A stretch of 64,000 nt of DNA from an uncultured Bacteroidales bacterium (GCA_902776955.1 CACYSG010000001.1:1-64000); one strand, 5' to 3'; shown: positions 53,991 to 62,470, numbered from the stretch's first letter. Notes: generated by a model not told the origin, from the letters alone. A program made the numbers and translations.

Positions 53991-54034
53991 ATTCCTAACT
54001 CCTAACTCCTAACTCCTAATTCCTAACTCCTAAA
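53991..54034. repeat. 8-bp tandem repeat between exbB and exbD
   Basis: Five or six copies of CCTAACTC (one variant CCTAATTC) end directly at the exbB stop codon. Same class as 39002-39043 and 59724-59750. Confidence 0.85.
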
Positions 54035-54835
54035 TTACTTGGCCGGCTCGTTGAGCAGGTCCATGAATTCCATCGTCTTGCCCTCCAGCTTGTTCATCAC
54101 CTTGTTGACACGTGAGGTCAGGTAGTTGTAGGCAAACAGGGCGATGATACCCACAATCAGACCGGCAACAGTCGTTACCAGTGCCTGATAGATGCCGCTG
54201 GCCAGAATGGTCACGTTACTGTTGTTACCGGCGCTCGCGAGCTGGAAGAAGGCCTGTACCATACCGATTACGGTACCCAGGAAACCGAGCATCGGGGCTC
54301 CTGCTGCCGTGGTGGCCAGCCAGTTAAAGCCCTTCTCGAGCTTGGCGACTTCCATATTGCCCACGTTCTCGATGGCAACGAGCACATCGTTCATGGGGCG
54401 TCCGATGCGGGTCACACCCTTCTCGATCATGCGAGAGTAGGGGGTATTGGTGTCCTGACACAGCTTCAGGGCCTGGTCCACCTCGCCGCGGTGGATGTAT
54501 TCCTTGATGCGGTCCATGAACGAGCGGTCCTGACGGTTCGCATGGTTGATGGCGAACAGACGCTCAAAGAAGATATAGATGCTCACAACTGCCAGCAGCG
54601 CCAGGGGAATCATAATCCACCAGCCACCGGCCTTGATGAGTTCCCACACCGAGAGTTCCTTGACAATCGGTTCGGCTGCCTCGGCAACGGGGGCGGTGGC
54701 GGCGGCGATGGCTGCTGCACTGTCGGTAACGATTTGTACGGCACTGTCCATTGCTTGCTGCATGGTGTCGGCGGCTTGTTGTGCCACTTGAGCGACAGGC
54801 TCTGCTTGAGCTAAAATCATGTTGAGGATAGACAT
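54035..54835 (-). CDS. exbB: ExbB/TolQ/MotA-family proton channel protein
   Basis: 266 aa with three membrane helices (about 70-92, 170-195 and 205-230) and the TolQ/ExbB core (GVTRIGRPMNDVLVAIENVGNMEVAKLEKGFNWL, then GAPMLGFLGTVIGMVQAF). The first 65 residues are an unusual Ala/Gln/Val-rich extension that may be a signal-like or periplasmic segment. Pairs with ExbD. The order pdxJ-exbB-exbD-tonB on the minus strand suggests one transcript. Confidence 0.93.
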   Translation of the reverse strand: MSILNMILAQAEPVAQVAQQAADTMQQAMDSAVQIVTDSAAAIAAATAPVAEAAEPIVKELSVWELIKAGGWWIMIPLALLAVVSIYIFFERLFAINHANRQDRSFMDRIKEYIHRGEVDQALKLCQDTNTPYSRMIEKGVTRIGRPMNDVLVAIENVGNMEVAKLEKGFNWLATTAAGAPMLGFLGTVIGMVQAFFQLASAGNNSNVTILASGIYQALVTTVAGLIVGIIALFAYNYLTSRVNKVMNKLEGKTMEFMDLLNEPAK

Positions 54836-54890
54836 ATTCGTTTAATTCAATTTATTTGGTTATTTCTTTATTAACGTGAAAAATCGCTTT

Positions 54891-55604
54891 TTATTTCAAA
54901 CACTCCTTATAAGCCTTGATGGTGGCCTCCAGACCCAGGTACAGCGCGTCGCTGATCAGCGCATGCCCGATCGACACCTCGCTCAGGTGAGGCACATGCT
55001 GCTGGAAGAACTGAAGGTTGTGAAGGCTCAGGTCATGACCGGCATTCAGGCCCAGGCCAACGCTGTGGGCCGTCTGGGCAGCTGCGGCAAAGGGGGCAAC
55101 GGCAGCATCGGGGTCAGCGTCAAATTCTTCAGCATAGGGGCCGGTGTACAACTCCACACGGTCGGCGCCAGTGCGGGCAGCGGCACGGATGTTGTCAAGG
55201 TCGGTGCCCACAAAGATGCTGGTGCGGATGCCGGCCTCCTTGAGCCTGTCAACGATGCCCGTGAGGAACTCCATATTGGCCTCCACGTCCCATCCCGCCG
55301 ACGAGGTCAGCACGTCGGGAGCGTCGGGAACCAGCGTCGCTTGCGTGGGACGAACCGCGAGAACCAACTCCATGAACTGCTCGCTCGGGTAGCCCTCGAT
55401 ATTGAACTCGGTGCGAACCAGCGGTCTCAGTTCATACACGTCGCTGCGGCGGATGTGTCGTTCGTCGGGGCGCGGATGCACGGTAATACCGTCAGCACCA
55501 AAGCGTTCACAGTCCATTGCTACCCTCAATACGTCAGGTACATTACCGCCGCGCGCGTTGCGCAGGGTCGCTATCTTGTTGATGTTTACACTCAGGTTAA
55601 TCAT
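54891..55604 (-). CDS. pdxJ: Pyridoxine 5'-phosphate synthase
   Basis: Condenses 3-amino-1-hydroxyacetone phosphate with 1-deoxyxylulose 5-phosphate in vitamin B6 synthesis. [20 protein letters not shown] at the N-terminus, [17 protein letters not shown] and [15 protein letters not shown] are diagnostic. 237 aa is normal. First gene of the pdxJ-exbB-exbD-tonB run, which is a familiar Bacteroidota arrangement. A TAATTTTG box lies 90 bp upstream. Confidence 0.95.
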   Translation of the reverse strand: MINLSVNINKIATLRNARGGNVPDVLRVAMDCERFGADGITVHPRPDERHIRRSDVYELRPLVRTEFNIEGYPSEQFMELVLAVRPTQATLVPDAPDVLTSSAGWDVEANMEFLTGIVDRLKEAGIRTSIFVGTDLDNIRAAARTGADRVELYTGPYAEEFDADPDAAVAPFAAAAQTAHSVGLGLNAGHDLSLHNLQFFQQHVPHLSEVSIGHALISDALYLGLEATIKAYKECLK

Positions 55605-55693
55605 CTTGTTCTAGTGATGTATGTCTTTTCGTTATGTGTATAGGATACAGGTGTTGCTATCGTTATGCCGCTGCGTTACCGCGCGACAATTTG

Positions 55694-55701
55694 CAAAATT
55701 A
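55694..55701 (-). promoter_or_regulatory. -7 box for pdxJ-exbB-exbD-tonB
   Basis: Minus-strand TAATTTTG matches TAnnTTTG, 90 bp before the pdxJ ATG. Confidence 0.5.
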
Positions 55702-55867
55702 ACCATTATTTTTCACATAGCTGTGATAACGAATGTGAATTTTGCCAAAAAAAACCTTTACCATCCCCCCACAATCCAGATAACCCCTTCACCCCCCGCG
55801 TCCTCCCGCGTCCTTCCCGGCTCCCGCGAGTCCTTCCCCCGTCCTCGCCCCCCGTCCCCCCAAGGGG

Positions 55868-56595
55868 GACGCCTGTTCAGTAAACAGCGATGCCATCGCT
55901 GTCCCCCTGCTGTCCCGTAACCGCTGTCCCGCCCCTGCCGCTATGCCACCCCTGCTGTCCCGTGGGCGGCGGCTCTGCCGCCGTCACCCCCGCCCGTCCC
56001 TTCCGTTATATCCGTTTTCTCCGTTCTCTCCGTTCTCTCCGTCTCCCCGTTTTCCCCGCCCCTCCATCCATCCCCTGTGCCGCCTGTCCTGTATTCAGCG
56101 ATGCCATCGCTGTCTCCCGCTGTCCCGCCCCCGCCGCTATGCCACCCCTGCTGTCTCGTGGGCGGCGGCTCTGCCGCCGTCACCCCCTTCCGTCCGTCTC
56201 CCGCGAGTCCTTCCCCCGTCCCCGTCCCCCAAGGGGGGCGCCTGTCCAGTATACAGCGATGCCATCGCTGTCCCCCTGCTGTCCCGCAACCGCCGTCCCG
56301 CCCCCGCCGCTCTGCCACCCCTGCTGTCCCGTGGGCGGCGGCATTGCCGCCGTCACCCCCTCCCGTCCGTCTCCCTCGAGTCCTTCCCCCGTCCGCGCCC
56401 CCCGTCCCCCAATGGGGACGCCTGTTCAGTATACAGCGATGCCATCGCTGTCCCCCCGCTGTTCCGCACCCGCCGCTCTGCCGCTCCCGCTGTCTCGTGG
56501 GCGGCGGCACTGCCGCCGTCACCCCCGTCACCCCCGTCCGTCCGCGCCCGTCCTCCCCCCGTATTTTCCGTTTTCTCCGTAATATCCGTTCCCCA
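55868..56595 (+). repeat. Largest family A cluster: four units with family C arrays
   Basis: Four palindrome/hairpin pairs in tandem: 55885-55901 with 55967-55983 (loop TCT); 56096-56112 with 56163-56179 (TCT); 56254-56270 with 56336-56352 (loop ATT); 56434-56450 with 56502-56518 (loop ACT). All palindromes are CAGCGATGCCATCGCTG and all stems CGGCGGC/GCCGCCG. TCCGTTATA/TCCGTTCTC arrays lie at about 56003-56045 and 56565-56592. Units are separated by linkers rich in GTCTCCCGCGAGTCC and CCAAGGGGACGCCTGT. Units 3 and 4 are 180 bp apart, like the pair at 44.4 kb. Confidence 0.93.
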
Positions 56596-56654
56596 GCCCG
56601 TTTGCCTCCACAACGCCCTTGCGTGTAGCTCCCTTTTTCCAGTGGGGGAATAAA

Positions 56655-56686
56655 AAAACGACCGCCCGTCATGGATGGTGACGGGC
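56655..56686 (-). terminator. Terminator of the DUF3244-like gene
   Basis: GCCCGTC (56664-56670) and GACGGGC (56680-56686); on the minus strand it is followed by GGTCGTTTTTTTA. It lies 70 bp past the stop codon. Confidence 0.8.
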
Positions 56687-56755
56687 AGCAGTTTGGATGA
56701 TGTGTGTTTCTCTAATTTAAGGAATACCTAATTATTTAAAATCTAAACATTTCTC

Positions 56756-57226
56756 TCAATACTCTAAAAAAATCCTACCAAGTCCTCCGGTTGGAATGGT
56801 CTGGCCTCCAAAATTGTCAAATTGGAAATTTGGCACAATCCTGCCATAGAAGCCATTGTTGAACATCCACGTGTAAACGTTACCCCGTGAACTGGTGAAC
56901 CTGAAGGTGTAGGTGCCGGTCAGGAAGTCGTGGGCGTCAATCGTGTCCATTACTCCGTCAATAACCGTCTCAAACACCTCTACCTGGGTGGCAGCCGTCG
57001 TAACTACTAATAGGTAGAAGTCGCTGGCGTTGCCTTGTACGGTAATCATCTTGGTTTCGCTGTTGTAATCCACCGACGGCTGATCGTCGTAGAATACGAA
57101 ACCGCCCCGGTCGCCGCCTGATGTCTGACGTACGATATCGGGTCTGTCCTGAGCCAATGCGGTCATGCCGACAGCGGCCAGTAACATAATCAGTATAGTA
57201 GTATAAATACGTTTCATAATTCTCAA
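56756..57226 (-). CDS. Small exported DUF3244-like protein
   Basis: 156 aa with a signal peptide (about 1-25, ending TALAQ) and one beta-sandwich domain whose pattern (VFETVIDGVMDTIDAHDFLTGTYTFRF, then a Trp-Met-Phe strand) resembles the Bacteroidota DUF3244 family of short secreted proteins. A Met at residue 4 is an alternative start. Promoter with both elements at 57267-57297. Function unknown. Confidence 0.75.
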   Translation of the reverse strand: MRIMKRIYTTILIMLLAAVGMTALAQDRPDIVRQTSGGDRGGFVFYDDQPSVDYNSETKMITVQGNASDFYLLVVTTAATQVEVFETVIDGVMDTIDAHDFLTGTYTFRFTSSRGNVYTWMFNNGFYGRIVPNFQFDNFGGQTIPTGGLGRIFLEY

Positions 57227-57266
57227 ATGTTTAGATTTTGACTATGCTATGTTTAGATTTGCGATG

Positions 57267-57297
57267 CAAAATTACGTCAATTTGTTGAATTGACCAA
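57267..57297 (-). promoter_or_regulatory. -33/-7 promoter of the DUF3244-like gene
   Basis: Minus-strand TTG (57297-57295), 20 bp, TAATTTTG (57274-57267), about 40 bp before the ATG. Confidence 0.6.
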
Positions 57298-57404
57298 ATT
57301 TTATCGTAATACAAGGTGGTTTTAATGAACTGATTTATAATAAGTTGTAAAAAAAAATCTAATACGCGATAATACAACTTCATTTTTTGAGTCCAAAAAT
57401 GCTT

Positions 57405-59123
57405 TTATTGACGTTTTTCGGTCAAATGTTGGTTTTTACCCGTGTTTCGTTCGATGTATTCATTCAACGAACAGTCCAGTCCCATCTTCTTGGCAAGCCT
57501 CTGTTTGATGACGCTCACACTGGTGGCGTTGGAGTATCCCATGATGATCGCGGTCTGGATGTAGGAGTATCCCATACACGTCAGGGCAAGCAGAAGCAAC
57601 TCGCGTTCGTTGAGCTGGGGGTACTGCTCGCGGGTGCGGGTCATGATGCCGTTATACTCCAGGTCGATGTAGTCATAGAACTTGAACCAGTTGTCGCGGT
57701 TGCTGTCCTGGAACTTGACGATGCGCTTCATGTCCTCCGACACGCGGGTGCTGGGGCCGTGGTAGCACGCCTCGATCATGTCGCGCATCATATTCATGTG
57801 CGAGGAGATGAATCCCTTGAGGCGTTCATCGTTGATCTTCAGCTCATTGATGTTGTTCTGAAGGCTGGCAAGGTCCTTGAGCTGGTTTTGCGACTGGTCC
57901 TGGAGCTCGACAACGAGTTTGTCGTAGCGGTGGGTACGGCGGTAGAGCAGCACGGCCAGGGCTATCAGGCCCAGGATGATGGCGCCGACGATGCACGCGA
58001 TAATGAAATTCCTTGTCCAGCGGTCCCGTTCCTCCTGATGCCGGCGGTCGTTATCGAAGCTCTGCTCGGCATACATGATGTTGACGATGTCGGGGTCGTT
58101 CAGCTGCGAGAACGTGATACGGTCACAGTCATTGCTCAGTTTCAGGTAGTTAAGCGAGTCACCGCGAGCAAGGGCGATGCGGCTCATGGCCTCAAGATAG
58201 GTGTTCTTGCGGCGGATGAGCGAGTCATTGCCGTTTTCCAGCGCGGTCTGCAGGTAGGTCATCGCCGAGTCGGGCAAACCCAGGCTGGCATACACACAGG
58301 CGAATGTCGAGTAGATGTTGTCGTTCAGCCCGTTGAACCTCAAGGACTTGATGCGCTGCAGCAATTTGCGCGCTTTGACGTTCGACGCCCTGTCCCCCTT
58401 CATGAAGTACAGGTAAGCCAGACTGTTGAGGCTGTGGATAAGGTTGGTGGTGTCCTTCTCCCGCTCAGCCAGTGAGATGGCCTCGTTGAGCGTCTTTTCG
58501 GCCTTGTCCTTGTTGGAGCCCCGGTACATCGCGCCCAGGTCTTTCAGGCAGACAATCTGGTAGTGGATGTTGCCGGCCTTGCGGAAACAGTCGAGTGCCT
58601 GCTCCAATTTCTCGATATCACGGCCGTCATAGGCGTGGTGGTTGTAATAGAGCTTGCCGATGCGCAACAGGGCGTAGCCCTTGTTGAAGTAGTCGTTGTT
58701 GGCGCTGGCATTAAGGTCGGCACGCTTGTAGTAAATCATGGCGGAATCGGGTTTCACCAGATTTTCAAGCTCTTCCATGACCGCTCCCTTGTAGATATAG
58801 GCGCGAGTGAGTTTCTCCTGCTCGTTGTTGTGATGCTCATAGTAGGCAATGGCCGAGTTGATCTCGGCATCGCTGGTGATGACGGCATAGCACTTGTAAC
58901 GGGCCTGAGTGGTGAGTAGCGCGTGATAGGCGCGGTCGCCGTCACTGGCGAGCGTGCCGGGCGCTATCGACGAGAGCAGCGTCAAGGCGCTATCGGGCGG
59001 GTCGAGGACCATGAGGCTGTCTGCCAGTGTCAAGCGGCTGTCATAGTGCGGAGCGTGGTGACAACTAGCGAGAAATCCCGCTAATGCCATCACAATAAGC
59101 CAAATATGAGCTAAATATCTCAT
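57405..59123 (-). CDS. TPR lipoprotein-like membrane regulator with C-terminal HTH
   Basis: About 572 aa. The frame is open from 59144, but a -7 box covers 59134-59141, so the ATG at 59126 or 59123 is more likely; this also leaves a normal lipoprotein-type signal (LAGFLASC). TPR repeats (about 40-330), one membrane helix (about 375-398, IIACIVGAIILGLIALAVLLY), a coiled coil (about 400-440) and a C-terminal helix-turn-helix (about 500-560, LNERELLLLALTCMGYSYIQTAIIMGYSNATSVSVIKQRL) follow. The architecture suggests periplasmic TPR sensing linked to cytosolic DNA binding. Ligand and regulon unknown. Confidence 0.85.
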   Translation of the reverse strand: MRYLAHIWLIVMALAGFLASCHHAPHYDSRLTLADSLMVLDPPDSALTLLSSIAPGTLASDGDRAYHALLTTQARYKCYAVITSDAEINSAIAYYEHHNNEQEKLTRAYIYKGAVMEELENLVKPDSAMIYYKRADLNASANNDYFNKGYALLRIGKLYYNHHAYDGRDIEKLEQALDCFRKAGNIHYQIVCLKDLGAMYRGSNKDKAEKTLNEAISLAEREKDTTNLIHSLNSLAYLYFMKGDRASNVKARKLLQRIKSLRFNGLNDNIYSTFACVYASLGLPDSAMTYLQTALENGNDSLIRRKNTYLEAMSRIALARGDSLNYLKLSNDCDRITFSQLNDPDIVNIMYAEQSFDNDRRHQEERDRWTRNFIIACIVGAIILGLIALAVLLYRRTHRYDKLVVELQDQSQNQLKDLASLQNNINELKINDERLKGFISSHMNMMRDMIEACYHGPSTRVSEDMKRIVKFQDSNRDNWFKFYDYIDLEYNGIMTRTREQYPQLNERELLLLALTCMGYSYIQTAIIMGYSNATSVSVIKQRLAKKMGLDCSLNEYIERNTGKNQHLTEKRQ

Positions 59124-59133
59124 CATCCAAATG

Positions 59134-59141
59134 CAAAGATA
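59134..59141 (-). promoter_or_regulatory. -7 box of the TPR/HTH regulator gene
   Basis: Minus-strand TATCTTTG matches TAnnTTTG. It overlaps the longest possible ORF start and leaves almost no 5' leader before ATG 59126/59123, so the mRNA may be leaderless or nearly so, or another promoter is used. Confidence 0.45.
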
Positions 59142-59238
59142 CACATTTTTTCTATGTCATCGCACTTTTTGACAAAATATTACTTGAATCCATCATTTTG
59201 GGCAATCTCTGTCTAACCCTATATTAATAAGGTGTACT

Positions 59239-59691
59239 TTACTCCTTCAGGCGGCTGTCGATGATGATGGTCACGGGGCCGTCGTTGATGAGCGCTACCT
59301 GCATCTCGGCGCCGAAGACACCTCGTTGCGTCGGTTTGCCCAGCAGCTGTGCTACCTCGTCGCAGTAGGCCTCATACAGCGGCACTGCCAGGTCGTGGCC
59401 CGCAGCGTGGATATAGCTGGGGCGGTTGCCCTTCTTGGTCGAGGCGTTCAGGGTGAACTGGCTCACGGCCAGCACTTCGCCTCCGGCATCGATGATGCTG
59501 CGGTTCATCACACCCTGCTCGTCGTCAAAGATGCGCAGGTTCACCGTCTTCTGCGCCAGCCAGCGCATGTCGTCAAGGGTATCACCCTCACGGACGCCCA
59601 CCAGCACCATCAGCCCGTGGCCGATGGTGCTGTGCACTTGTCCGTCGATGGTGACCGAAGCTTCAGTCACCCGTTGTATCACAATTCTCAT
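59239..59691 (-). CDS. dtd: D-aminoacyl-tRNA deacylase
   Basis: 150-aa enzyme that removes D-amino acids from mischarged tRNA. MRIVIQRVTEASVTIDGQ at the start, the SQFTLNAST motif near residue 78 and the C-terminal FGAEMQVALINDGPVTIIID with a Gly/Pro-type loop are diagnostic. It follows the ABC permease gene after a 59-bp gap filled by a 7-bp repeat and is probably co-transcribed with the exporter. Confidence 0.95.
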   Translation of the reverse strand: MRIVIQRVTEASVTIDGQVHSTIGHGLMVLVGVREGDTLDDMRWLAQKTVNLRIFDDEQGVMNRSIIDAGGEVLAVSQFTLNASTKKGNRPSYIHAAGHDLAVPLYEAYCDEVAQLLGKPTQRGVFGAEMQVALINDGPVTIIIDSRLKE

Positions 59692-59723
59692 TTTTTTATT
59701 CGCTATCTAGTCATTTGTAGCAA

Positions 59724-59750
59724 GTCTAACGTCTAACGTCTAATGTCTAA
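59724..59750. repeat. 7-bp tandem repeat abutting the permease stop
   Basis: Four copies of GTCTAAC (one GTCTAAT) end at the permease stop codon. Same class as 39002-39043 and 53991-54034. Confidence 0.8.
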
Positions 59751-61064
59751 CTATCTCAGCCAATTGAAAAGGTCCTTAAAGCTGGCCTTCTTACCGTAGC
59801 TCAGGATACCGCGGCGGTAGATGCGCGCGGCGAGCCATACGATGGCTAGTGCCGTAATAATCAGCAGCACATGGCTCAGGATGATCTGCCAAATCGGGAC
59901 ATCAAACGGTAGCCTTACCATCATCACGGTGGGGGCGGTGAACGGTATGATCGAGCACCAGAATGCCATCGGCCCGTCGGGATTCTCGGCGCAACCCATT
60001 GCGGCATAGAAGGAGAAGATCATGAGCAGCATCACGGGAGTCAGGAACTGCGAGGTGTCGCTGGCCTGGTCCACTGCCGAACCGAGGGACGCAAAGATGG
60101 CGCAGTACAGCAGATAGCCCTCAATAAAGTAGAGCAGGAAGTTGATGATGATGGGCGTGTAGTTGATGGCCAGGGCTTGCCTCATGAAACTGGCGAATTC
60201 GCCTTCAACCTCAGGGGTTACCGCTGCGCCGGCTCCCATCATGTCGGGGCTGGGCACGGCACCGCTGACGCCTAACAGACTGCCGCCGATAGTACCGGCA
60301 ATGCCTAGCAGTACAATCCAGATGGCCATCTGGGTCAGCACCGACAAGCCTACGCCGATGATTTTTCCCATCATGAGATGGAATGGCCGGCAACTGCTCA
60401 CCACCACCTCGACAATGCGGTTGGTTTTCTCCTCAACGACATTGTTCATGATCATCGTGCCGCTGAAGAATACAAACCAGAAGATAATCAGCGAGAGTAT
60501 GATGCCCAAGAACAAGGCAATGTCAGTCGAGGCCTCTTCTTCGTCACCGGTATCGCTCCACTTGATGGCGTGAATGTCGATGTTGACGTGAGCCTTGTCC
60601 ACAATCTGCTGCAGGTTGGGTATGCCCATGGCGGCCAGGTGCGCGCTCTCGATAGTGTCGGTCAGCGCGTTCTTGACGGTAGATTCCAGGGCGGGAATGA
60701 TGGTGCCCTCGCTATAAATGTTGACCACGCCAGTGCTGTCCACATCGCGTGGAATGATGATCACGGCACTGATGCTGCCCTTAGACTTGTCGTAGAAATC
60801 GCGGGCATTGGTCACGGTGTCTCCGTTGATGGCGACAAAGTTGAACTTGTTGTCGTTAGGCAAGGCGGCGGCATATCGTCCCGTCTCATCGATGACGGCA
60901 ATCTGTTGCATTTGGTCGCCCTTGTCGTTCATGTAGGCCATCAAAATGGGGATAGACCCAATGGCAATCATCAAGAATGGGAATAGCAAAGTCAAGATGA
61001 TGAATGACTTGCGCCCGACAATCGACATGTATTCGCGGGCTATGATGAGGCGGAGCTTATTCAT
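59751..61064 (-). CDS. ABC-2 type exporter permease (NatB-like)
   Basis: 437 aa. One membrane helix at the N-terminus (about 20-42), a large periplasmic region (about 45-180), then five or six helices (about 185-430): the ABC-2 architecture of NatB/YhaP-type exporters. MNKLRLIIAREYMSIVGRKSFI is the usual cytosolic start. The start overlaps the ATPase gene by 8 bp, so the two are coupled. Substrate could be sodium, a lipid or a small molecule; not decidable. Confidence 0.9.
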   Translation of the reverse strand: MNKLRLIIAREYMSIVGRKSFIILTLLFPFLMIAIGSIPILMAYMNDKGDQMQQIAVIDETGRYAAALPNDNKFNFVAINGDTVTNARDFYDKSKGSISAVIIIPRDVDSTGVVNIYSEGTIIPALESTVKNALTDTIESAHLAAMGIPNLQQIVDKAHVNIDIHAIKWSDTGDEEEASTDIALFLGIILSLIIFWFVFFSGTMIMNNVVEEKTNRIVEVVVSSCRPFHLMMGKIIGVGLSVLTQMAIWIVLLGIAGTIGGSLLGVSGAVPSPDMMGAGAAVTPEVEGEFASFMRQALAINYTPIIINFLLYFIEGYLLYCAIFASLGSAVDQASDTSQFLTPVMLLMIFSFYAAMGCAENPDGPMAFWCSIIPFTAPTVMMVRLPFDVPIWQIILSHVLLIITALAIVWLAARIYRRGILSYGKKASFKDLFNWLR

Positions 61065-61974
61065 TGTTCTCAGTGTTTTTGGATTTGACGGTCTCGATGA
61101 AAATCTCGTTCATGCTGGGAAGCACCTCGGTGAATCCGGTCAGGTGGTAGCGCTCGTTGAGCCAGCTGATGGCGTCACGCGCGTTCACTCCTTGGGCAAG
61201 TTTGATGCGGGTGTCACTCTTCCTCACGGGGTCGGGGGGGAGAAGGGTAAACATCTCGGGATTGGGCTCGACGGTGTCGGGAGTCTGCACGGCGATGATG
61301 TTTTTCTTGTGCTGTTGCTTCACCTCGTCGACACTGCCGGTGAGCACCACCTGGGCATGGTTCAACAGGGTGATCTGCTGGCAGATTTCCTCAACCGACG
61401 CCATGTTGTGGGTCGAGAACAGGATGGTGCTGCCCTGGTCGCGCAGGGCGAGGATCTCCACCTTCAGCTGCTCGGCGTTCACGGGGTCGAAGCCCGAAAA
61501 CGGCTCGTCAAAGATCAACAGCGGCGGACGGTGGATCACGGTGCCGATAAACTGCACCTTCTGCTGCATTCCCTTCGACAGGTTCTCAACCTTCCTGTTT
61601 TCCCACTCCTTGAGGTCAAAACGGTCGAGCCACCAGTGCATCGAGGCAACGGCGTCGGCCTTGGTCATGCCCTTCAGGCGACCCAGATAGACGATGTGGT
61701 CGCCCACCTTCATTTTCTTATACAGACCTCGTTCCTCGGGCAGGTAGCCGATGTGAGTGATGTCGTTGTCGGTCATCTTCTTGCCGTTGAGGGTAACAGT
61801 TCCCTCGTCGGCGGCGATAATGCGGTTGATGATACGTATCAGGGTACTCTTGCCGGCGCCGTTGGGCCCCAGCAGGCCATAGATACAACCCTCGGGCACC
61901 TCCATCGAGACGCCCGACAGGGCCGTGTGCCCCTCGTATCGCTTCACCACGTTGTTAATGTCTAGGTAAGCCAT
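61057..61974 (-). CDS. ABC transporter ATP-binding protein (NatA-like)
   Basis: 305 aa: Walker A GPNGAGKST (about 36-44), Q-loop near YLPEERGLYKKM, signature LSKGMQQKVQ (about 134-143), Walker B LLIFDEP (about 153-159), switch His in LFSTHNMASVEE. The C-terminal part (about 225-305) is the DUF4162-type domain of NatA/YhaQ-like exporters. Powers the overlapping permease. A TATTTTTG box lies about 30 bp upstream. Confidence 0.94.
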   Translation of the reverse strand: MAYLDINNVVKRYEGHTALSGVSMEVPEGCIYGLLGPNGAGKSTLIRIINRIIAADEGTVTLNGKKMTDNDITHIGYLPEERGLYKKMKVGDHIVYLGRLKGMTKADAVASMHWWLDRFDLKEWENRKVENLSKGMQQKVQFIGTVIHRPPLLIFDEPFSGFDPVNAEQLKVEILALRDQGSTILFSTHNMASVEEICQQITLLNHAQVVLTGSVDEVKQQHKKNIIAVQTPDTVEPNPEMFTLLPPDPVRKSDTRIKLAQGVNARDAISWLNERYHLTGFTEVLPSMNEIFIETVKSKNTENNE

Positions 61975-62002
61975 TGTATTCTCAGTTTTTGTTGTTTTGT
62001 TG

Positions 62003-62010
62003 CAAAAATA
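62003..62010 (-). promoter_or_regulatory. -7 box of the ABC exporter-dtd operon
   Basis: Minus-strand TATTTTTG matches TAnnTTTG, 29 bp before the ATPase ATG. Confidence 0.55.
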
Positions 62011-62092
62011 GTCTTTTTTGCCTATTAGACGCTTCAGGTGGGTAAAAAACTACATCATTCCAAAAAAAAATTCGGGCTCAGGCCAACAAAGC

Positions 62093-62131
62093 GGGCCACA
62101 GGTACTCATCCGGGAGTTTCACCTGCGGCCC
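62093..62131. repeat. Inverted repeat between the ABC operon and the small ORF
   Basis: GGGCCACAGGT and ACCTGCGGCCC pair with one mismatch across a 17-nt loop. It lies 140 bp past the stop of the 29-aa ORF. The minus strand has a T9 tract about 25 bp further on, too far for a standard terminator. The rest of 61975-62272 shows no gene. Confidence 0.45.
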
Positions 62132-62272
62132 ACTTCATGGGAATGATACTTTATTGGTCCCCTAACGTCACGCTCTTGCGTGTGGCAGCTCCAGTTTCAT
62201 CAGTTACATACTGTAGGGCTCTTATAAATAATTAGGTATTCGCTTGATAATTATGAAACGTCGCCGGGGGCA

Positions 62273-62362
62273 TCAGCCCCAGCTGATGAAAATCGTCGAG
62301 AGTAATGTGATGACTGCGATGGCAATCATTGTGAGAGATACGATGCAAACTTGCGTGTCCAT
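62273..62362 (-). CDS. 29-aa single-helix membrane peptide
   Basis: ATG at 62362 opens a 29-codon frame starting MDTQVCIVSLTMIAIAVITL and ending TGA. After four polar residues it is one hydrophobic helix (about 5-26). A TAATTTTG box at 62438-62445 with a TTTG at 62467-62470 (21-bp spacing) would give a 70-nt leader. A small hairpin (CATCAGC/GCTGATG, 62271-62288) overlaps the stop codon. The longer 61-codon frame includes the promoter and is rejected. No homologue is recognised. Confidence 0.5.
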   Translation of the reverse strand: MDTQVCIVSLTMIAIAVITLLSTIFISWG

Positions 62363-62437
62363 AATAGTGTCGTTTTTAGTTGTTACTGTCGGTTGTTTGT
62401 TGCTGGCGCGGGATTCCTTCTCCGCGTTTTGCTGATA

Positions 62438-62470
62438 CAAAATTAAGGTGTGCCCCATCCACCCGACAAA
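62438..62470 (-). promoter_or_regulatory. Promoter of the 29-aa peptide gene
   Basis: Minus-strand TTTG (62470-62467), 21 bp, TAATTTTG (62445-62438). Spacing is 1-2 bp longer than usual. Confidence 0.45.

Noticed and set aside
55890-56653. Long frames of 180-243 codons across the 56-kb repeat cluster on both strands
   Set aside because: They consist of repeated Pro/Ser/Cys/Arg or Gly/Thr/Asp words that follow the repeat period, and stay open in several frames at once, as expected for stop-poor repeats.
62273-62458. 61-codon version of the small ORF on the minus strand
   Set aside because: Its first half covers the likely promoter and is polar without conserved features; only the last 29 codons look like a membrane peptide.
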